A DNA stretch of 64,000 nt, taken from Mycobacterium sp. AZCC_0083. Lineage in GTDB: Bacteria > Actinomycetota > Actinomycetes > Mycobacteriales > Mycobacteriaceae. Within the stretch, counting starts at the first letter, position 1. Each line of letters starts with the position of its first letter. This document shows positions 1-8,855 of the stretch, one piece after another. Location: the NCBI RefSeq assembly GCF_014202335.1, contig NZ_JACHGP010000007.1:400182-464181 (forward strand), given 5' to 3'. The position numbers were made by a program, and so were the translations under genes. The notes below the pieces were generated by a model. That model was not told where the DNA came from and did no database searches. It worked only from the letters and a program-made list of their open reading frames with translations.

Positions 1-1271
1 CACCAAAGCTGCCGCGAGATGCACCAGTCGTGCATGTCGTCAACCCACCCGAACCAGCGGGGCTCCAGGCTCTTGGGGTGAATCACGGTGTCGCCGTTGC
101 GCACCGCGTCACCGGCGGCCTTGGCCAGCGATTCGACCTTCACCCACCACTGCAGCGACAGCCGCGGCTCGATGGGTTCACCGCTGCGTTCGGAGTGCCC
201 GACGCTGTGCAGGTAGGGCCGCTTCTCCTCGACGATACGACCCTCGCGCGCGAGCGCTTCGCGGACGGCGATACGGGCGTCGAGGCGGTCCATGCCGTCG
301 AATTCGGTTCCGGTATCGGCGATCCGACCCTTGGTGTCCATGATCGACGGCATCGGCAGCTTGTGCCGGACGCCGATCTCGAAGTCGTTCGGGTCGTGCG
401 CAGGCGTGACCTTGACTGCGCCCGTGCCGAATTCGGGGTCGACGTGCTCGTCGGCGACGATGATGATGTCGCGATCGAGGAACGGGTGCGGCAGCGTCGT
501 CCCGACCAGGTCCCGGTAGCGGTCGTCGTCGGGGTGCACGGCGATCGCGGTATCGCCGAGCATGGTCTCGACACGGGTGGTAGCCACGACAAGGTGAGGC
601 TGTGCGTCATCCATTGAGCCATACCGGAACGACACCAGCTCGCCCTCGACGTCCTCGTACTTCACCTCGAGGTCCGAGATCGCGGTCTCGAGCACCGGCG
701 ACCAGTTCACCAGCCTCTCGGCTTGGTAGATCAACCCGGCGTCGAAGAGGCGCTTGAAGATCGTCCGGACGGCGCGCGACAGGCCGTCGTCCATGGTGAA
801 GCGGTCCCTGCTCCAGTCGACGCCGTCGCCAAGTCGCCACATCTGACCGCCGATGGTGCCGCCCGATTCGCGCTTCCAGTCCCACACCTTGTCGATGAAC
901 AGCTCGCGGCCGAAGTCTTCCTTCGTCTTGCCGTCGGCGGCCAGTTGCTTCTCCACCACGCTCTGGGTGGCGATACCGGCATGGTCCATGCCCGGCAGCC
1001 ACAGCACCTCGTAGCCCTGCATGCGCTTGCGGCGAGTGAGCGCGTCCATCAGCGTGTGATCCAGCGCGTGGCCCATGTGCAGGCTGCCGGTCACGTTCGG
1101 CGGCGGCAGCACGATCGAGTACGGCGGCTTTTCGCTGGTCGCGTCGGCGGTGAAGTAGCCGGCGTCTAGCCAGCGCTTATACAGGGCGCTCTCTACCGCG
1201 CTCGGGTCCCACGTCTTGGGCAGGTCTGCTGCCCCGGGCGTTTCAGCGGGCTTCGAAGAGGCGGTCGTCAC
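1..1271 (-). CDS. valS: Valyl-tRNA synthetase, N-terminal part (runs off the window)
   Basis: Class I aminoacyl-tRNA synthetase that charges tRNA-Val in the cytoplasm. Translating the minus strand from a GTG at 1271 gives about 423 residues. They include the class I signature PPPNVTGSLHMGHAL with HMGH at about residues 65-68, then ATP-site and editing-domain sequence (GTGAVKVTPAHDPNDFEIG). The KMSKS loop and anticodon-binding domain lie beyond the window, so the gene is cut by the window edge and is not broken. The start is the first in-frame GTG, preceded by an in-frame TAG a few codons upstream. As recalled, valS lies next to an Rv2449c-like gene in M. tuberculosis, as it does here apart from the inserted DUF937 gene. 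Identification is secure. Confidence 0.96.
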   Translation of the reverse strand, partial: MTTASSKPAETPGAADLPKTWDPSAVESALYKRWLDAGYFTADATSEKPPYSIVLPPPNVTGSLHMGHALDHTLMDALTRRKRMQGYEVLWLPGMDHAGIATQSVVEKQLAADGKTKEDFGRELFIDKVWDWKRESGGTIGGQMWRLGDGVDWSRDRFTMDDGLSRAVRTIFKRLFDAGLIYQAERLVNWSPVLETAISDLEVKYEDVEGELVSFRYGSMDDAQPHLVVATTRVETMLGDTAIAVHPDDDRYRDLVGTTLPHPFLDRDIIIVADEHVDPEFGTGAVKVTPAHDPNDFEIGVRHKLPMPSIMDTKGRIADTGTEFDGMDRLDARIAVREALAREGRIVEEKRPYLHSVGHSERSGEPIEPRLSLQWWVKVESLAKAAGDAVRNGDTVIHPKSLEPRWFGWVDDMHDWCISRQLW

Positions 1272-1292
1272 CCAAACAGTCTAGGAACCACT

Positions 1293-1353
1293 CGCGAGCA
1301 GACGTAAAGTGCCCTGAAACTCGACGTTTCAGGGCACTTTACGTCTGTTCGCG
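1293..1353. repeat. Long near-perfect inverted repeat (REP-like, family 1, copy A)
   Basis: Arms 1293-1320 and 1326-1353 match at 27 of 28 positions around a 5-base loop. The arm begins CGCGAGCAGACGTAAAG. It sits between the end of the DUF937 gene and the start of valS, both on the minus strand, so it may also act as a terminator for DUF937. The same core CGAGCAGACGYAAA recurs as an inverted repeat at 18028-18084, which marks it as a dispersed palindromic element and not only a local terminator. Confidence 0.8.
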
Positions 1354-1357
1354 CTGG

Positions 1358-1981
1358 CTACTTCTTGCCGCCGAGCAGTCCGCCGAGGATCTCGCCGATC
1401 GCGTTGCCCTGACCACCGCTGCCGCCGCCGAGCACGCTGCCAAGGATGCTGCCGAGCGGGTTGTTTCCGCCGCCACCGCCGGACGCACCACCGAGGATGC
1501 TGCCGAGGATGTCGCCGAGACCGCCGCCCGACGCAGCCTGGGGCTGGCTGTCGGCGGGTGCCGCGGTGCCGCTTCCCTTGGTGAGCTGCTTGCCGATGTA
1601 GGCCAGCACGATCGGAGCGAGGATCGGCAGCAGCTTCTTGATCAGGTCGCTACCGCCCGCACCGGTGCCCGCCAACGCCGAGGCCACCTGGCCGCTGTCG
1701 TTGCCGCCGAAGATGTTGGCGACGAGCTTGTTGCCCTCTTGCTCGTCGACCTGGTCGACGCTGACGCCACCGTCGAGCAGACCGCTGGCGGCATGCGTGG
1801 TAACGGCCGACTCGAGCTTGCTCGAGTCGATGTCGTCCGCCTGGACGTTGTGTTGCACGCCGCCGACGAGCGCGGGAACCAGCGTGCGAATCGCGGTGTT
1901 CACCTCACCTTCATCGACCCCGAGCTTGGTCGCAATGTCCTGTACTGGGATCTCCGCGAAGAGATCGTCGAGACCTGCCAT
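1358..1981 (-). CDS. DUF937 family protein
   Basis: A 207-residue protein of the DUF937 family, whose biochemical function is unknown. The N-terminal half is helical and begins MAGLDDLFAEIPVQDIATKL. A short hydrophobic stretch (LIKKLLPILAPIVLAYIG, about residues 112-129) follows. The C-terminal third is a low-complexity Gly-rich tail of repeated GDILGSILGG / NPLGSILGSVLGG / GEILGGLLGG units. There is no signal peptide. The ATG at 1981 follows a GGTGGAG ribosome-binding site. It lies between a saccharopine-dehydrogenase-like gene and valS, all on the minus strand. The family assignment rests on the repeated (G)xILGxxLGG tail and the overall layout. Confidence 0.8.
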   Translation of the reverse strand: MAGLDDLFAEIPVQDIATKLGVDEGEVNTAIRTLVPALVGGVQHNVQADDIDSSKLESAVTTHAASGLLDGGVSVDQVDEQEGNKLVANIFGGNDSGQVASALAGTGAGGSDLIKKLLPILAPIVLAYIGKQLTKGSGTAAPADSQPQAASGGGLGDILGSILGGASGGGGGNNPLGSILGSVLGGGSGGQGNAIGEILGGLLGGKK

Positions 1982-2074
1982 GTCATCTCCACCTTCATTG
2001 CTGGGTTGTGGCGAAACTCGGTGTCGACACTAATACAACCGGACTTGGCTGAGGCCGGTTCGTCTCGCAGCGAT

Positions 2075-3331
2075 TCAGTTGAGCCGGACGGTGTTTAGCG
2101 TCGCCCCGGCCGCAGGCAACCGGGTCAACAGCACGTCACCCATCGCTGCGGCAGGCGTCAGCACCCCACGAAGGTCGGAGAGCCGGTCGCGGTCCAGCGC
2201 CAGCGCCAGGCCGCACTCCCCCAACAACACCGAAGTCGCCTTGTAACCGGGGTCGCCCCGCTGGGCCATCGTGGTCCGGTAGCGGGCACCCGACGTCGTG
2301 GTGGTGTACGTCTCGACCCGGTAGTGGCCGTTCTCCCTGGCTCGCTCACTGGGTCCGGTGCCGGGACTGGGCGCGATCCGTTCGAGGACACCGCGCGGCA
2401 GTTTGTTGAAGTACCGACTGCCCAGGCCGAGGATGGCGGCGTTGGTGGCCGTCCCGAGCGCGGCGGCCACCGGTGCCACGACCGACGAGCCGACGCTCAT
2501 GTTCTCCGCGTAGCGGAACCTGTTGCCGTACGCCCAGTCGAGCAATGCGTTGCTGCGCCGGACGATTCGGGCGTTGGGTGCCCCCATCGCGAAGGCCCCG
2601 GTCCAGACGCCACCAAGTTCGGGTGCGATTTCCCGGCCGCGCCGCCACGGGGTGTCGGACTGGTGCCCGAAGTCGGGTTCGGCCGCACGGTCGGTGGTCA
2701 GCGTGTATGGGTCGTTCATCGCCCGCCGCGCCTCAGGGTCGGATGACGCGGTCGCCATCACTTCCATCATCGAGGCGATGGTGCCCCCGGACACTCCACC
2801 TGCCATGGCACGCAACACGAAGTTGGTCTCGCCGAGTTCGCCCGTGCTGTCCTTGCGGGCCTGCTCGAACAGCGCGTACACGGTGAGATCCGACGGGATG
2901 GAATCGAATCCGCATGCGTGCACGATGCGGGCGCCGGTGTCGGCGGCCTGCTTGTGGTAGCTGTCGATGCTTTCGCGGACGAACATCGTCTCGCCGGTGA
3001 GGTCGGCGTAGTCGGTGCCTGCGGCCGCGCACGCGGCGACCAGCGGCAATCCGTACTTGGTGTAGGGACCGACGGTGGTGACCACGACGCGGGCCCTGGC
3101 GGCCATGTCGTTCAGCGACGACGGCGACGACGCGTCTGCGGTGATCAACGGCCAGTCCTTGGCCGCATCGCCGAGCGATTCGCGCACTTCAAGGAGGCGT
3201 TCTGCCGAGCGGCCGGCCAGCCCGATCCGGGCCGTGCCGCCTGCCTTGGCCAGGTAGGAGGCCGTCAGTTTTCCGACGAAGCCGGTAGCACCGTAGAGGA
3301 CGATGTCGAGTTCACGCTGCGCTGCGGTCAT
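2075..3331 (-). CDS. Saccharopine dehydrogenase-like / trans-acting enoyl reductase family protein (Rv2449c-like)
   Basis: A 418-residue NAD(P)-binding protein. The N-terminus carries a Rossmann glycine motif (VLYGATGFVGKLTASYLA, about residues 11-28). Conserved family stretches follow, including TTVGPYTKYGLPLVAACAAAGTD-like sequence and ARIVHACGFDSIPSDL. The family includes the trans-acting enoyl reductase of phthiocerol lipid synthesis (Rv2953) and several uncharacterised mycobacterial paralogues. Because it lies next to valS, this one is most likely the counterpart of Rv2449c, whose substrate is not established. Membrane association is plausible, since hydrophobic stretches occur at about residues 285-300. 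Length is normal and there is no sign of damage. Confidence 0.85.
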   Translation of the reverse strand: MTAAQRELDIVLYGATGFVGKLTASYLAKAGGTARIGLAGRSAERLLEVRESLGDAAKDWPLITADASSPSSLNDMAARARVVVTTVGPYTKYGLPLVAACAAAGTDYADLTGETMFVRESIDSYHKQAADTGARIVHACGFDSIPSDLTVYALFEQARKDSTGELGETNFVLRAMAGGVSGGTIASMMEVMATASSDPEARRAMNDPYTLTTDRAAEPDFGHQSDTPWRRGREIAPELGGVWTGAFAMGAPNARIVRRSNALLDWAYGNRFRYAENMSVGSSVVAPVAAALGTATNAAILGLGSRYFNKLPRGVLERIAPSPGTGPSERARENGHYRVETYTTTTSGARYRTTMAQRGDPGYKATSVLLGECGLALALDRDRLSDLRGVLTPAAAMGDVLLTRLPAAGATLNTVRLN

Positions 3332-3379
3332 GGCCTCAACCTACCGGTGGGTCGACACCGTGTGGTGATCCAATTCTGC

Positions 3380-5353
3380 TCAGCCGAGGATCTCCGGGGG
3401 CTTCGACTGCTGACCAAGAACGTGCCTGCCAAGGAACGCCGTGACCACTTGGTACCAGACCTTCGCGTGTTGTGGCGCAAGCACCCAGTGCCCCTCGGTC
3501 GGGAAGTAGAGATATTCGTGTGGACTGGTCCCGTCGTCTGCGGCGGGCAAGGCGGACTCGGTGAGCAGCTCGTACCACAGCCGCAGGCCCTCGCCGATCG
3601 GCACGCGGTAGTCCTTGTCGCCGTGGATCACCAGCATCGGCGTGCGGATCTCGCCGACGTGTCGGTGCGGGCTGTTCGCCTCGGCCATCTCGGTGGTCAT
3701 CTCGCGAGCCCACCAGTACGCGCCGTCGGTGGTGTGCCCGAACTGGTCGAGCGCCCACAGGCTGGCGTGCGTGACGATGGCGTCGAACCGGTGGGTGTGG
3801 CCCGCGATCCAGTTGGCCATGTAACCGCCGAACGAGCCGCCCATCGCTGCCGTGCGGGTTCCGTCGACCCTGGGGTGTGCGCACGCCGCGTCGGTCGCGG
3901 CCATCAGATCGGTGTACGGAGCGAATCCCCATGCCCCCCAGCCCCGCTGGATGAAGTCCTGGCCGTAGCCCGTTGACAACGCCGGATCGGGCATCAGCAC
4001 GGCGTATCCCTTGGCGGTCAGCAGCCACGGGTTCCAGCGCCAGTGCCAGGCGTTCCAGCTGCCCAGTGGGCCGCCGTGGATCCACAGCACCAGCGGCGCC
4101 GGGTCGTCCCCGTCGGGCAGCGTCAACCAGGACCGGACTGGGGTGCCGTCGGGTGCAGTAGCGGTCAACTCCGTGAGTTCGCCGGGCAGGCTGGGCAGCT
4201 CGACGCAGGGCAACGCCGTCACGGTTCCGTCGGGATCGATGCGCACGGGATGCGGGGGCGTCGCATAGCTGCTTCGTAGTGCGTAGAGCACGCCGCCCGG
4301 CGCGGCGGACACGTCGGTGTAGGTGAAGTCGTCGTCGGTGCGCCGGATGACCTCGGAGGTGCTGGGGTCGACGGTGAACACCGGGCGTCGGCCTGCCTCG
4401 TCGGCCGTGACCACCAGGGCGGTGCCGTCGGCGGACCACGAAACCGACGCGGGCCAACGGTCCCACCCGGTGGCGATCTCGACGAAGGGTTCGCCGAACC
4501 GCATGACACACAATGTGATTCGCGGCGCTTGGTGCGGCGTGGCCACGGTCTCGCGCGTGAACGCCACGGTGGCGCCGTCGGGCGAGATCGCCGGGAACTC
4601 GAGGTCGGCTCCGGGGTCCTCCGCGATGACGGCCCGCTCGCCGGTGCCGACGTCGATGCGCATCAGCGTGCTGCGAACGGACGCACCCGGTCCTGGTGCG
4701 TGCCAGGAGGTCACGACGAATCGGCCATCCCCGCTGACGTCGAGGTCCACGTCCTGCATGGACTGGCCGGGATGGGGGGTCAGGTCGCGCGTGTCCGATC
4801 CGTCGAGCAGGTGCGGCAGTCCCGGGCCGATGTCGTGGTCCCAGTGCCGCACCGGGTAGCCGGTGTGCAGCACCGCCGAGACCTTGGCGTCCTTGCGCAG
4901 TGCCCGTAACCGCTTGTCGTCGTCGACGCCGGTCGCCGACGGCAGCATGGTGGTGCCGACGAGCGTGACGTCGGCTTCCCTGGCGGCGTACACCGCGTCG
5001 ACGCCGCCTGGCAGGTCGAGGACTTGGGTGGCCTCCCCGCCCGCGGCCGGAAGTCGCCACAGCGACGCGGGTGGTTTGTCGTCGTCATCGGTGGCGCGTG
5101 CCGCCACGAACAGCAGATCGTTACCCGCGGTGAACGCCGGCGCCGACTCGCCCTTGGCGCCGCGGGTCAAGCGCCAGGCCGGTCGCACGCCTGCGGGGTC
5201 GAGTTCCCAGACGGCGCTGATGAACTCCGTCCGCTTGTCGTTGAGTTCGGCGATCGTCGTCACGACGCGGGATCCGTCGGGGGACACCACCAGGCCGGAT
5301 ACCCGGGGCAGGGCGAGGAAGTCGTCGAGATCGTGAAACGGTGTCGGGGTCAC
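3380..5353 (-). CDS. S9 family (prolyl oligopeptidase-type) serine peptidase
   Basis: A 657-residue cytoplasmic peptidase with an N-terminal beta-propeller (WD40-like PD40 repeats such as GRFVVTSW and PDGATVAFTRE) and a C-terminal alpha/beta-hydrolase domain. The nucleophile serine lies in AMGGSFGGYMANW (about residue 508). The acid Asp is in VIHGDKDYRVP and the His is in TEGHWVL, so the triad is complete. WIHGGPLGSWNAW forms the oxyanion region. The family cleaves acyl-peptides, dipeptides or short oligopeptides, and the exact specificity cannot be read here. The GTG start at 5353 overlaps by 4 bp (GTGA) the stop of the decayed MFS gene upstream, which suggests the two were once an operon. 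Confidence 0.9.
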   Translation of the reverse strand: MTPTPFHDLDDFLALPRVSGLVVSPDGSRVVTTIAELNDKRTEFISAVWELDPAGVRPAWRLTRGAKGESAPAFTAGNDLLFVAARATDDDDKPPASLWRLPAAGGEATQVLDLPGGVDAVYAAREADVTLVGTTMLPSATGVDDDKRLRALRKDAKVSAVLHTGYPVRHWDHDIGPGLPHLLDGSDTRDLTPHPGQSMQDVDLDVSGDGRFVVTSWHAPGPGASVRSTLMRIDVGTGERAVIAEDPGADLEFPAISPDGATVAFTRETVATPHQAPRITLCVMRFGEPFVEIATGWDRWPASVSWSADGTALVVTADEAGRRPVFTVDPSTSEVIRRTDDDFTYTDVSAAPGGVLYALRSSYATPPHPVRIDPDGTVTALPCVELPSLPGELTELTATAPDGTPVRSWLTLPDGDDPAPLVLWIHGGPLGSWNAWHWRWNPWLLTAKGYAVLMPDPALSTGYGQDFIQRGWGAWGFAPYTDLMAATDAACAHPRVDGTRTAAMGGSFGGYMANWIAGHTHRFDAIVTHASLWALDQFGHTTDGAYWWAREMTTEMAEANSPHRHVGEIRTPMLVIHGDKDYRVPIGEGLRLWYELLTESALPAADDGTSPHEYLYFPTEGHWVLAPQHAKVWYQVVTAFLGRHVLGQQSKPPEILG

Positions 5354-6706
5354 GTCCCGTTGGTAGCACGAGTGAGCGCTCTGGTTCGAGCGGGTTTCGC
5401 CGCGAGCACGACGGCACCGGCGCCGACAAGGGTCAGCGCGGCGGATACCAGTACTGCGGCATTCCAGCCGGCTATCAGGTTGTCGCCGACCTGGGTGGCG
5501 GTCACGACGAACAACGTGATGCCGACCGCCGCGCCGAGACGTGCGGTTTTGTTGGCGCCGCTGCCCATCGCCGCGCGGTCGGCACCGACACTGGCCACCG
5601 CCTCACGGCCGAGCAGCGCATTGAGCAGTCCGGTCGCCACGCCTGCGATCACCATCGACGGCACCAGCCGCCACGGGCTGGATCCGGCGCCCAACCCGTA
5701 GCCCAGCAGTTGACCGAGGGCGACCACGATCAGCAGGACCGCGATGATTGCTGGCCCCTGCACCGACCGTCGAACTCGGGTCAGGAGCACCGACGTCGCC
5801 ACGCTGGTACCCGACCATGCGATGACCAGAACCGCGACCGTCCACAATCCGGCGCCCAGCCCGACCTGGACCAGTGTCGGGACGAACGAGGCCGTGGCGG
5901 TGATACCTGCGCCGACGGCCATGGATCCGATCGCGGCGACCCGAAACCCGCGGTGCCGCAACAGTTCGGGTTCGATCGATGGATCGCGGATCCGGCGCTC
6001 GACCACGACGAATCCGGCCTGCGCCAACACGGCAGCCGCAGCGAGTACCGAGGTGACGGCGGCCCCGCGTCAGCGCGCAGACCATCAGGGTCATGGCGGT
6101 GGCGAACAGCACCAGACCCCCTCAATCGAGCCTGCGACGGTTCGCGGCCCGCGACTCGAGAACACGGGACACACTGGGCCACAACAGAATCAACGCCAGT
6201 CCGCCGACGGCCACGTAGGACTCTCGCCAGAGCGGCGTACCGAGCCCCGCCGACACCACCACGCCGAGCGAGATCCCAACGCCCACACTGGCTCCCCAGA
6301 CCGCGGTGGCGTGGCCACGGCGTCGCGCTTGGGGAAAGTCGTTGGCCAGAATCGCCAGGCTGCAGGCCAGTATCGCCGCGCCGCCGAGACCCTCGAGGAT
6401 GCGCGCGGCCACGAACACCACTGGCTCCCGTGCCGCGGCGCAGCCGAACGCACCGGCCGCGAGCATGGCGAGCCCCGCCAGGTACACGCGTCGCCTGCCG
6501 AAGTTGTCACCCAATACCCCCGCCGCCAGCAGGCCCGCGGCCCGCCCGACGGGCATGGAGCTGAGCAGCCAGGCCCGCGCCGCGGCGTCGGCCCCGAGAT
6601 CGGCCGCGGTACGGGGCAGGGGTCGCCATCGGCGTCACGTCGGTGAGCAGGACGAGCGCGCCGTGCCCGCGGCGATGACGGCCAGTGACCGTGGTCTCTT
6701 TGGTTT
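5350..6706 (-). pseudogene. MFS drug/solute exporter, broken by several frameshifts
   Basis: A 14-TM-type MFS transporter can be reassembled only by changing frame several times. The N-terminal part near 6560-6700 (RSLAVIAAG..., then AADLGADAAARAWLLSSMPVGRAAG) is split by at least two indels. Frame 6122-6556 holds the motif GDNFGRRRVYLAGLAML. A further shift occurs near 6115-6125 (after ANRRRLD) and another near 6060-6080, before the C-terminal half at 5350-6030. The piece GLVLFATAMTLMVCALT at about 6075-6115 belongs between them. At least four frame changes make it a pseudogene unless the assembly is poor here. It is divergent from an HxlR regulator, the usual arrangement for an exporter and its repressor. 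Confidence 0.82.
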
Positions 6707-6717
6707 GATATTCAAAC
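6703..6717. promoter_or_regulatory. Inverted repeat, candidate HxlR operator
   Basis: GTTTGA-TAT-TCAAAC is a perfect 6-bp inverted repeat with a 3-base spacer. It lies 22 bp upstream of the HxlR gene start, in the divergent gap with the MFS pseudogene. HxlR regulators bind short palindromes of this kind in their own divergent promoters. Assignment to this regulator is inferred from position. Confidence 0.55.
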
Positions 6718-6739
6718 TCACTCCTGGCACGCTAACACC

Positions 6740-7138
6740 ATGACCTCAGTGCCGTTGGCCGGCCTACCCGGTCGGCCGTGCCCGATCGCGGCCGCCATGG
6801 AGGTCGTCGGCGAACGCTGGGCTCTGCTGGTCGTGCGGGAGATCGCACTGGGAGCCACCCGCTTCAGCGACATCGTCCGCGGCACCGGTGCCCCCCGCGA
6901 CCGTATCGCCGCACGGCTCAAGACTTTGACCGCTGCAGGCGTCATCACCCGGGTGCCGTACCAAACCGCGCCGCAGCGCGACGAGTACCGCCTCACCGAC
7001 TCCGGACGAGCCCTCATCCCCGTTCTCGACGCACTACTGGCCTGGGGCCAGGTTCACGCCGTCGCCCCCGACGATCCGCGCCGGCCGCGCCGGTATAGCG
7101 CCATCTCCGACCGCCTCGACGAAGGAAAGACAACGTGA
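6740..7138 (+). CDS. HxlR family winged-helix transcriptional regulator
   Basis: A 132-residue DNA-binding protein of the HxlR family. Features are the N-terminal CPIAAAMEVVGERWALLVVREI segment (conserved Cys and the WALLVxRE motif), then the recognition helix in GAPRDRIAARLKTL and the wing sequence YRLTDSGRAL. Such proteins sense electrophiles or redox state, often through the N-terminal Cys, and repress adjacent genes. It is followed with a 4-bp GTGA overlap by a thioesterase and then a flavin monooxygenase and a VOC protein, so it probably controls that small operon and the divergent, now broken, exporter. The operator candidate is at 6703-6717. Confidence 0.9.
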   Translation: MTSVPLAGLPGRPCPIAAAMEVVGERWALLVVREIALGATRFSDIVRGTGAPRDRIAARLKTLTAAGVITRVPYQTAPQRDEYRLTDSGRALIPVLDALLAWGQVHAVAPDDPRRPRRYSAISDRLDEGKTT

Positions 7139-7662
7139 CTGCCGAACTGACCGAGACGCCCGAGGGCACCTGGGGTGAGCTGCGCTCGAAGGTCGTGTCC
7201 TGGCACGATCCCGCACCCACCACCGCGAGAGGCCTCGCGATGGCTGGCGTCGACTACCTGCGCGCGATGCTCGACGGGGTTCTGCCGCCGCCACCGATCT
7301 CGGGCCTGATGGAGTTCACGATGGTCTCCGCCGATCCCGGCAAGGTGATCTTCACCTGCCGGCCCGACGAGTCGGCGTACAACCCGATCGGGGTCATCCA
7401 CGGCGGCCTGATCTGCACGCTGCTGGACTCGGTGGCCGGTTGCGCGCTGCACAGCACGCTGCCGCGGGGCAAGGGTTACACCTCGATCGAGATCAAGGTG
7501 AACTACCTGCGGACAGTTCGCCTGACCAGCGGCCTGCTCACCGCGACGGGCACCGTGGTCAAGTCCGGGTCGCGGGTTGGCTTCACCGAGGGTGTGGTGA
7601 CAGATCCCGACGGCGCGGTGATCGCGACGGCCACCAGCACCCTGCTCGTGTTCGACCTCTGA
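7135..7662 (+). CDS. PaaI-family hotdog-fold thioesterase
   Basis: A 175-residue hotdog-fold protein. The diagnostic NPIGVIHGGLICTLLDSVAG segment (HGG at about residues 89-91, with the following long helix) and the strand YTSIEIKVNYLR are typical of PaaI/YbgC-type acyl-CoA thioesterases. The likely reaction is hydrolysis of an aromatic or medium-chain acyl-CoA in the cytoplasm. The GTG start at 7135 overlaps the HxlR stop by 4 bp, so it is translationally coupled to the regulator. It is followed 35 bp downstream by a flavin monooxygenase. Substrate is unknown. Confidence 0.88.
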   Translation: MTAELTETPEGTWGELRSKVVSWHDPAPTTARGLAMAGVDYLRAMLDGVLPPPPISGLMEFTMVSADPGKVIFTCRPDESAYNPIGVIHGGLICTLLDSVAGCALHSTLPRGKGYTSIEIKVNYLRTVRLTSGLLTATGTVVKSGSRVGFTEGVVTDPDGAVIATATSTLLVFDL

Positions 7663-7697
7663 CACGAGCGGCCACATCGCCGCGCTAGTTTTCTTCG

Positions 7698-8855
7698 GTG
7701 ACGAACGACATCGTGGTGGTCGGCGCCGGCATCGCGGGGCTGGCAACGGCGGTCGCACTGCAACGGCACGGCCACCGGGTCACCATCCTCGAGGAACGGG
7801 CCGACACCGCGTCGGGGGCGGGGATCAGCATCTGGCCCAACGCCTTGGCCGCCCTCGACGAGATCGGCCTTGGCGACGCCGTCCGCGCGGCGGGTGGCCG
7901 GGTGTCCGCAGGCGCGATGCGCTGGCATGACGGGTCGTGGCTGCGTCATCCGTCCCCTGAACGCATCGTCCACGCACTCGGCGAGCCGCTGGTGGTGGTC
8001 CGGCGCACGGTACTGATGGGTCTGCTGGCCGACGCGCTGGCCGCAGGCACCATCGAAACCGGGCGTGCAGCAACCGAACTCGTCGCCACCGCCGACGGAG
8101 TACGGATCACGTTGGCCGACGGCACGACTCGCGAGGCGGACGGTGTGGTCGGCGCGGACGGCGTCGGTTCCATGGTGGCGCGCCATCTCAACGGCGCGAT
8201 GGCCCGCCGCTATGCCGGCTACACGGCGTGGCGCGGCGTCGCCGTCTACTCCCTCGACCCCGAGCTGGCCGGTGAAACCATGGGCACGGGAACGGAATTC
8301 GGCCACGTCCCGCTCGGAGGCGAACACACCTACTGGTTCGCCACCGAGCGCAGCCGGGAGGGTGGAAAAGCTCCTGGAGGCGAACTCGCGTACCTGCAGT
8401 CGAAGTACGGCGCCTGGGCCGACCCGATCCCCGCGTTGTTGGCGACCACCGACCCGAATGACCTACTGCGCAACGACCTCTACGACCGCGCCGACGCTCG
8501 GCAGTGGGCGCGCGGTTCCGTCGTCCTCGTCGGTGACGCCGCCCATCCGATGCGACCTCATCTCGGCCAGGGCGGCTGCCAGGGACTCGAGGACGCGGCG
8601 ATCCTGGCGCACTGCATCGAGCACGCCGACGGCCTGCCTACCGCGTTCGCACGATTCGCCGCCGTCCGGCGGCCGCGAGTGAGCCCCCTGGTCAGGGAAT
8701 CCAGGCTGATCGGCGAGATCGTGAACGTGCGGCCCGCGTTCATCGGCGCCGCCATGATGCGTGCCTCCGCAGTGATGCCGGAGGCGCTGCTCACCCGGCA
8801 CCTCGCGTCGATCGCGTCCCGGTCGGCGTTCGCACTCCCGGCGGACGACCTGTGA
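7698..8855 (+). CDS. FAD-dependent monooxygenase (aromatic hydroxylase type)
   Basis: A 385-residue class A flavoprotein monooxygenase. The dinucleotide-binding motif VVVGAGIAGLATAVALQRHG is at about residues 6-25. The middle DG motif appears as ADGVVGADGVGS and the second FAD motif as VLVGDAAHPMRPHLGQGG. These enzymes use NAD(P)H and O2 to hydroxylate aromatic or polyketide-like compounds. Gene order with a thioesterase before and a VOC protein after, under an HxlR regulator, suggests a small detoxification or catabolic operon. The GTG start follows the thioesterase closely. The family is secure, the substrate is not. Confidence 0.9.
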   Translation: MTNDIVVVGAGIAGLATAVALQRHGHRVTILEERADTASGAGISIWPNALAALDEIGLGDAVRAAGGRVSAGAMRWHDGSWLRHPSPERIVHALGEPLVVVRRTVLMGLLADALAAGTIETGRAATELVATADGVRITLADGTTREADGVVGADGVGSMVARHLNGAMARRYAGYTAWRGVAVYSLDPELAGETMGTGTEFGHVPLGGEHTYWFATERSREGGKAPGGELAYLQSKYGAWADPIPALLATTDPNDLLRNDLYDRADARQWARGSVVLVGDAAHPMRPHLGQGGCQGLEDAAILAHCIEHADGLPTAFARFAAVRRPRVSPLVRESRLIGEIVNVRPAFIGAAMMRASAVMPEALLTRHLASIASRSAFALPADDL

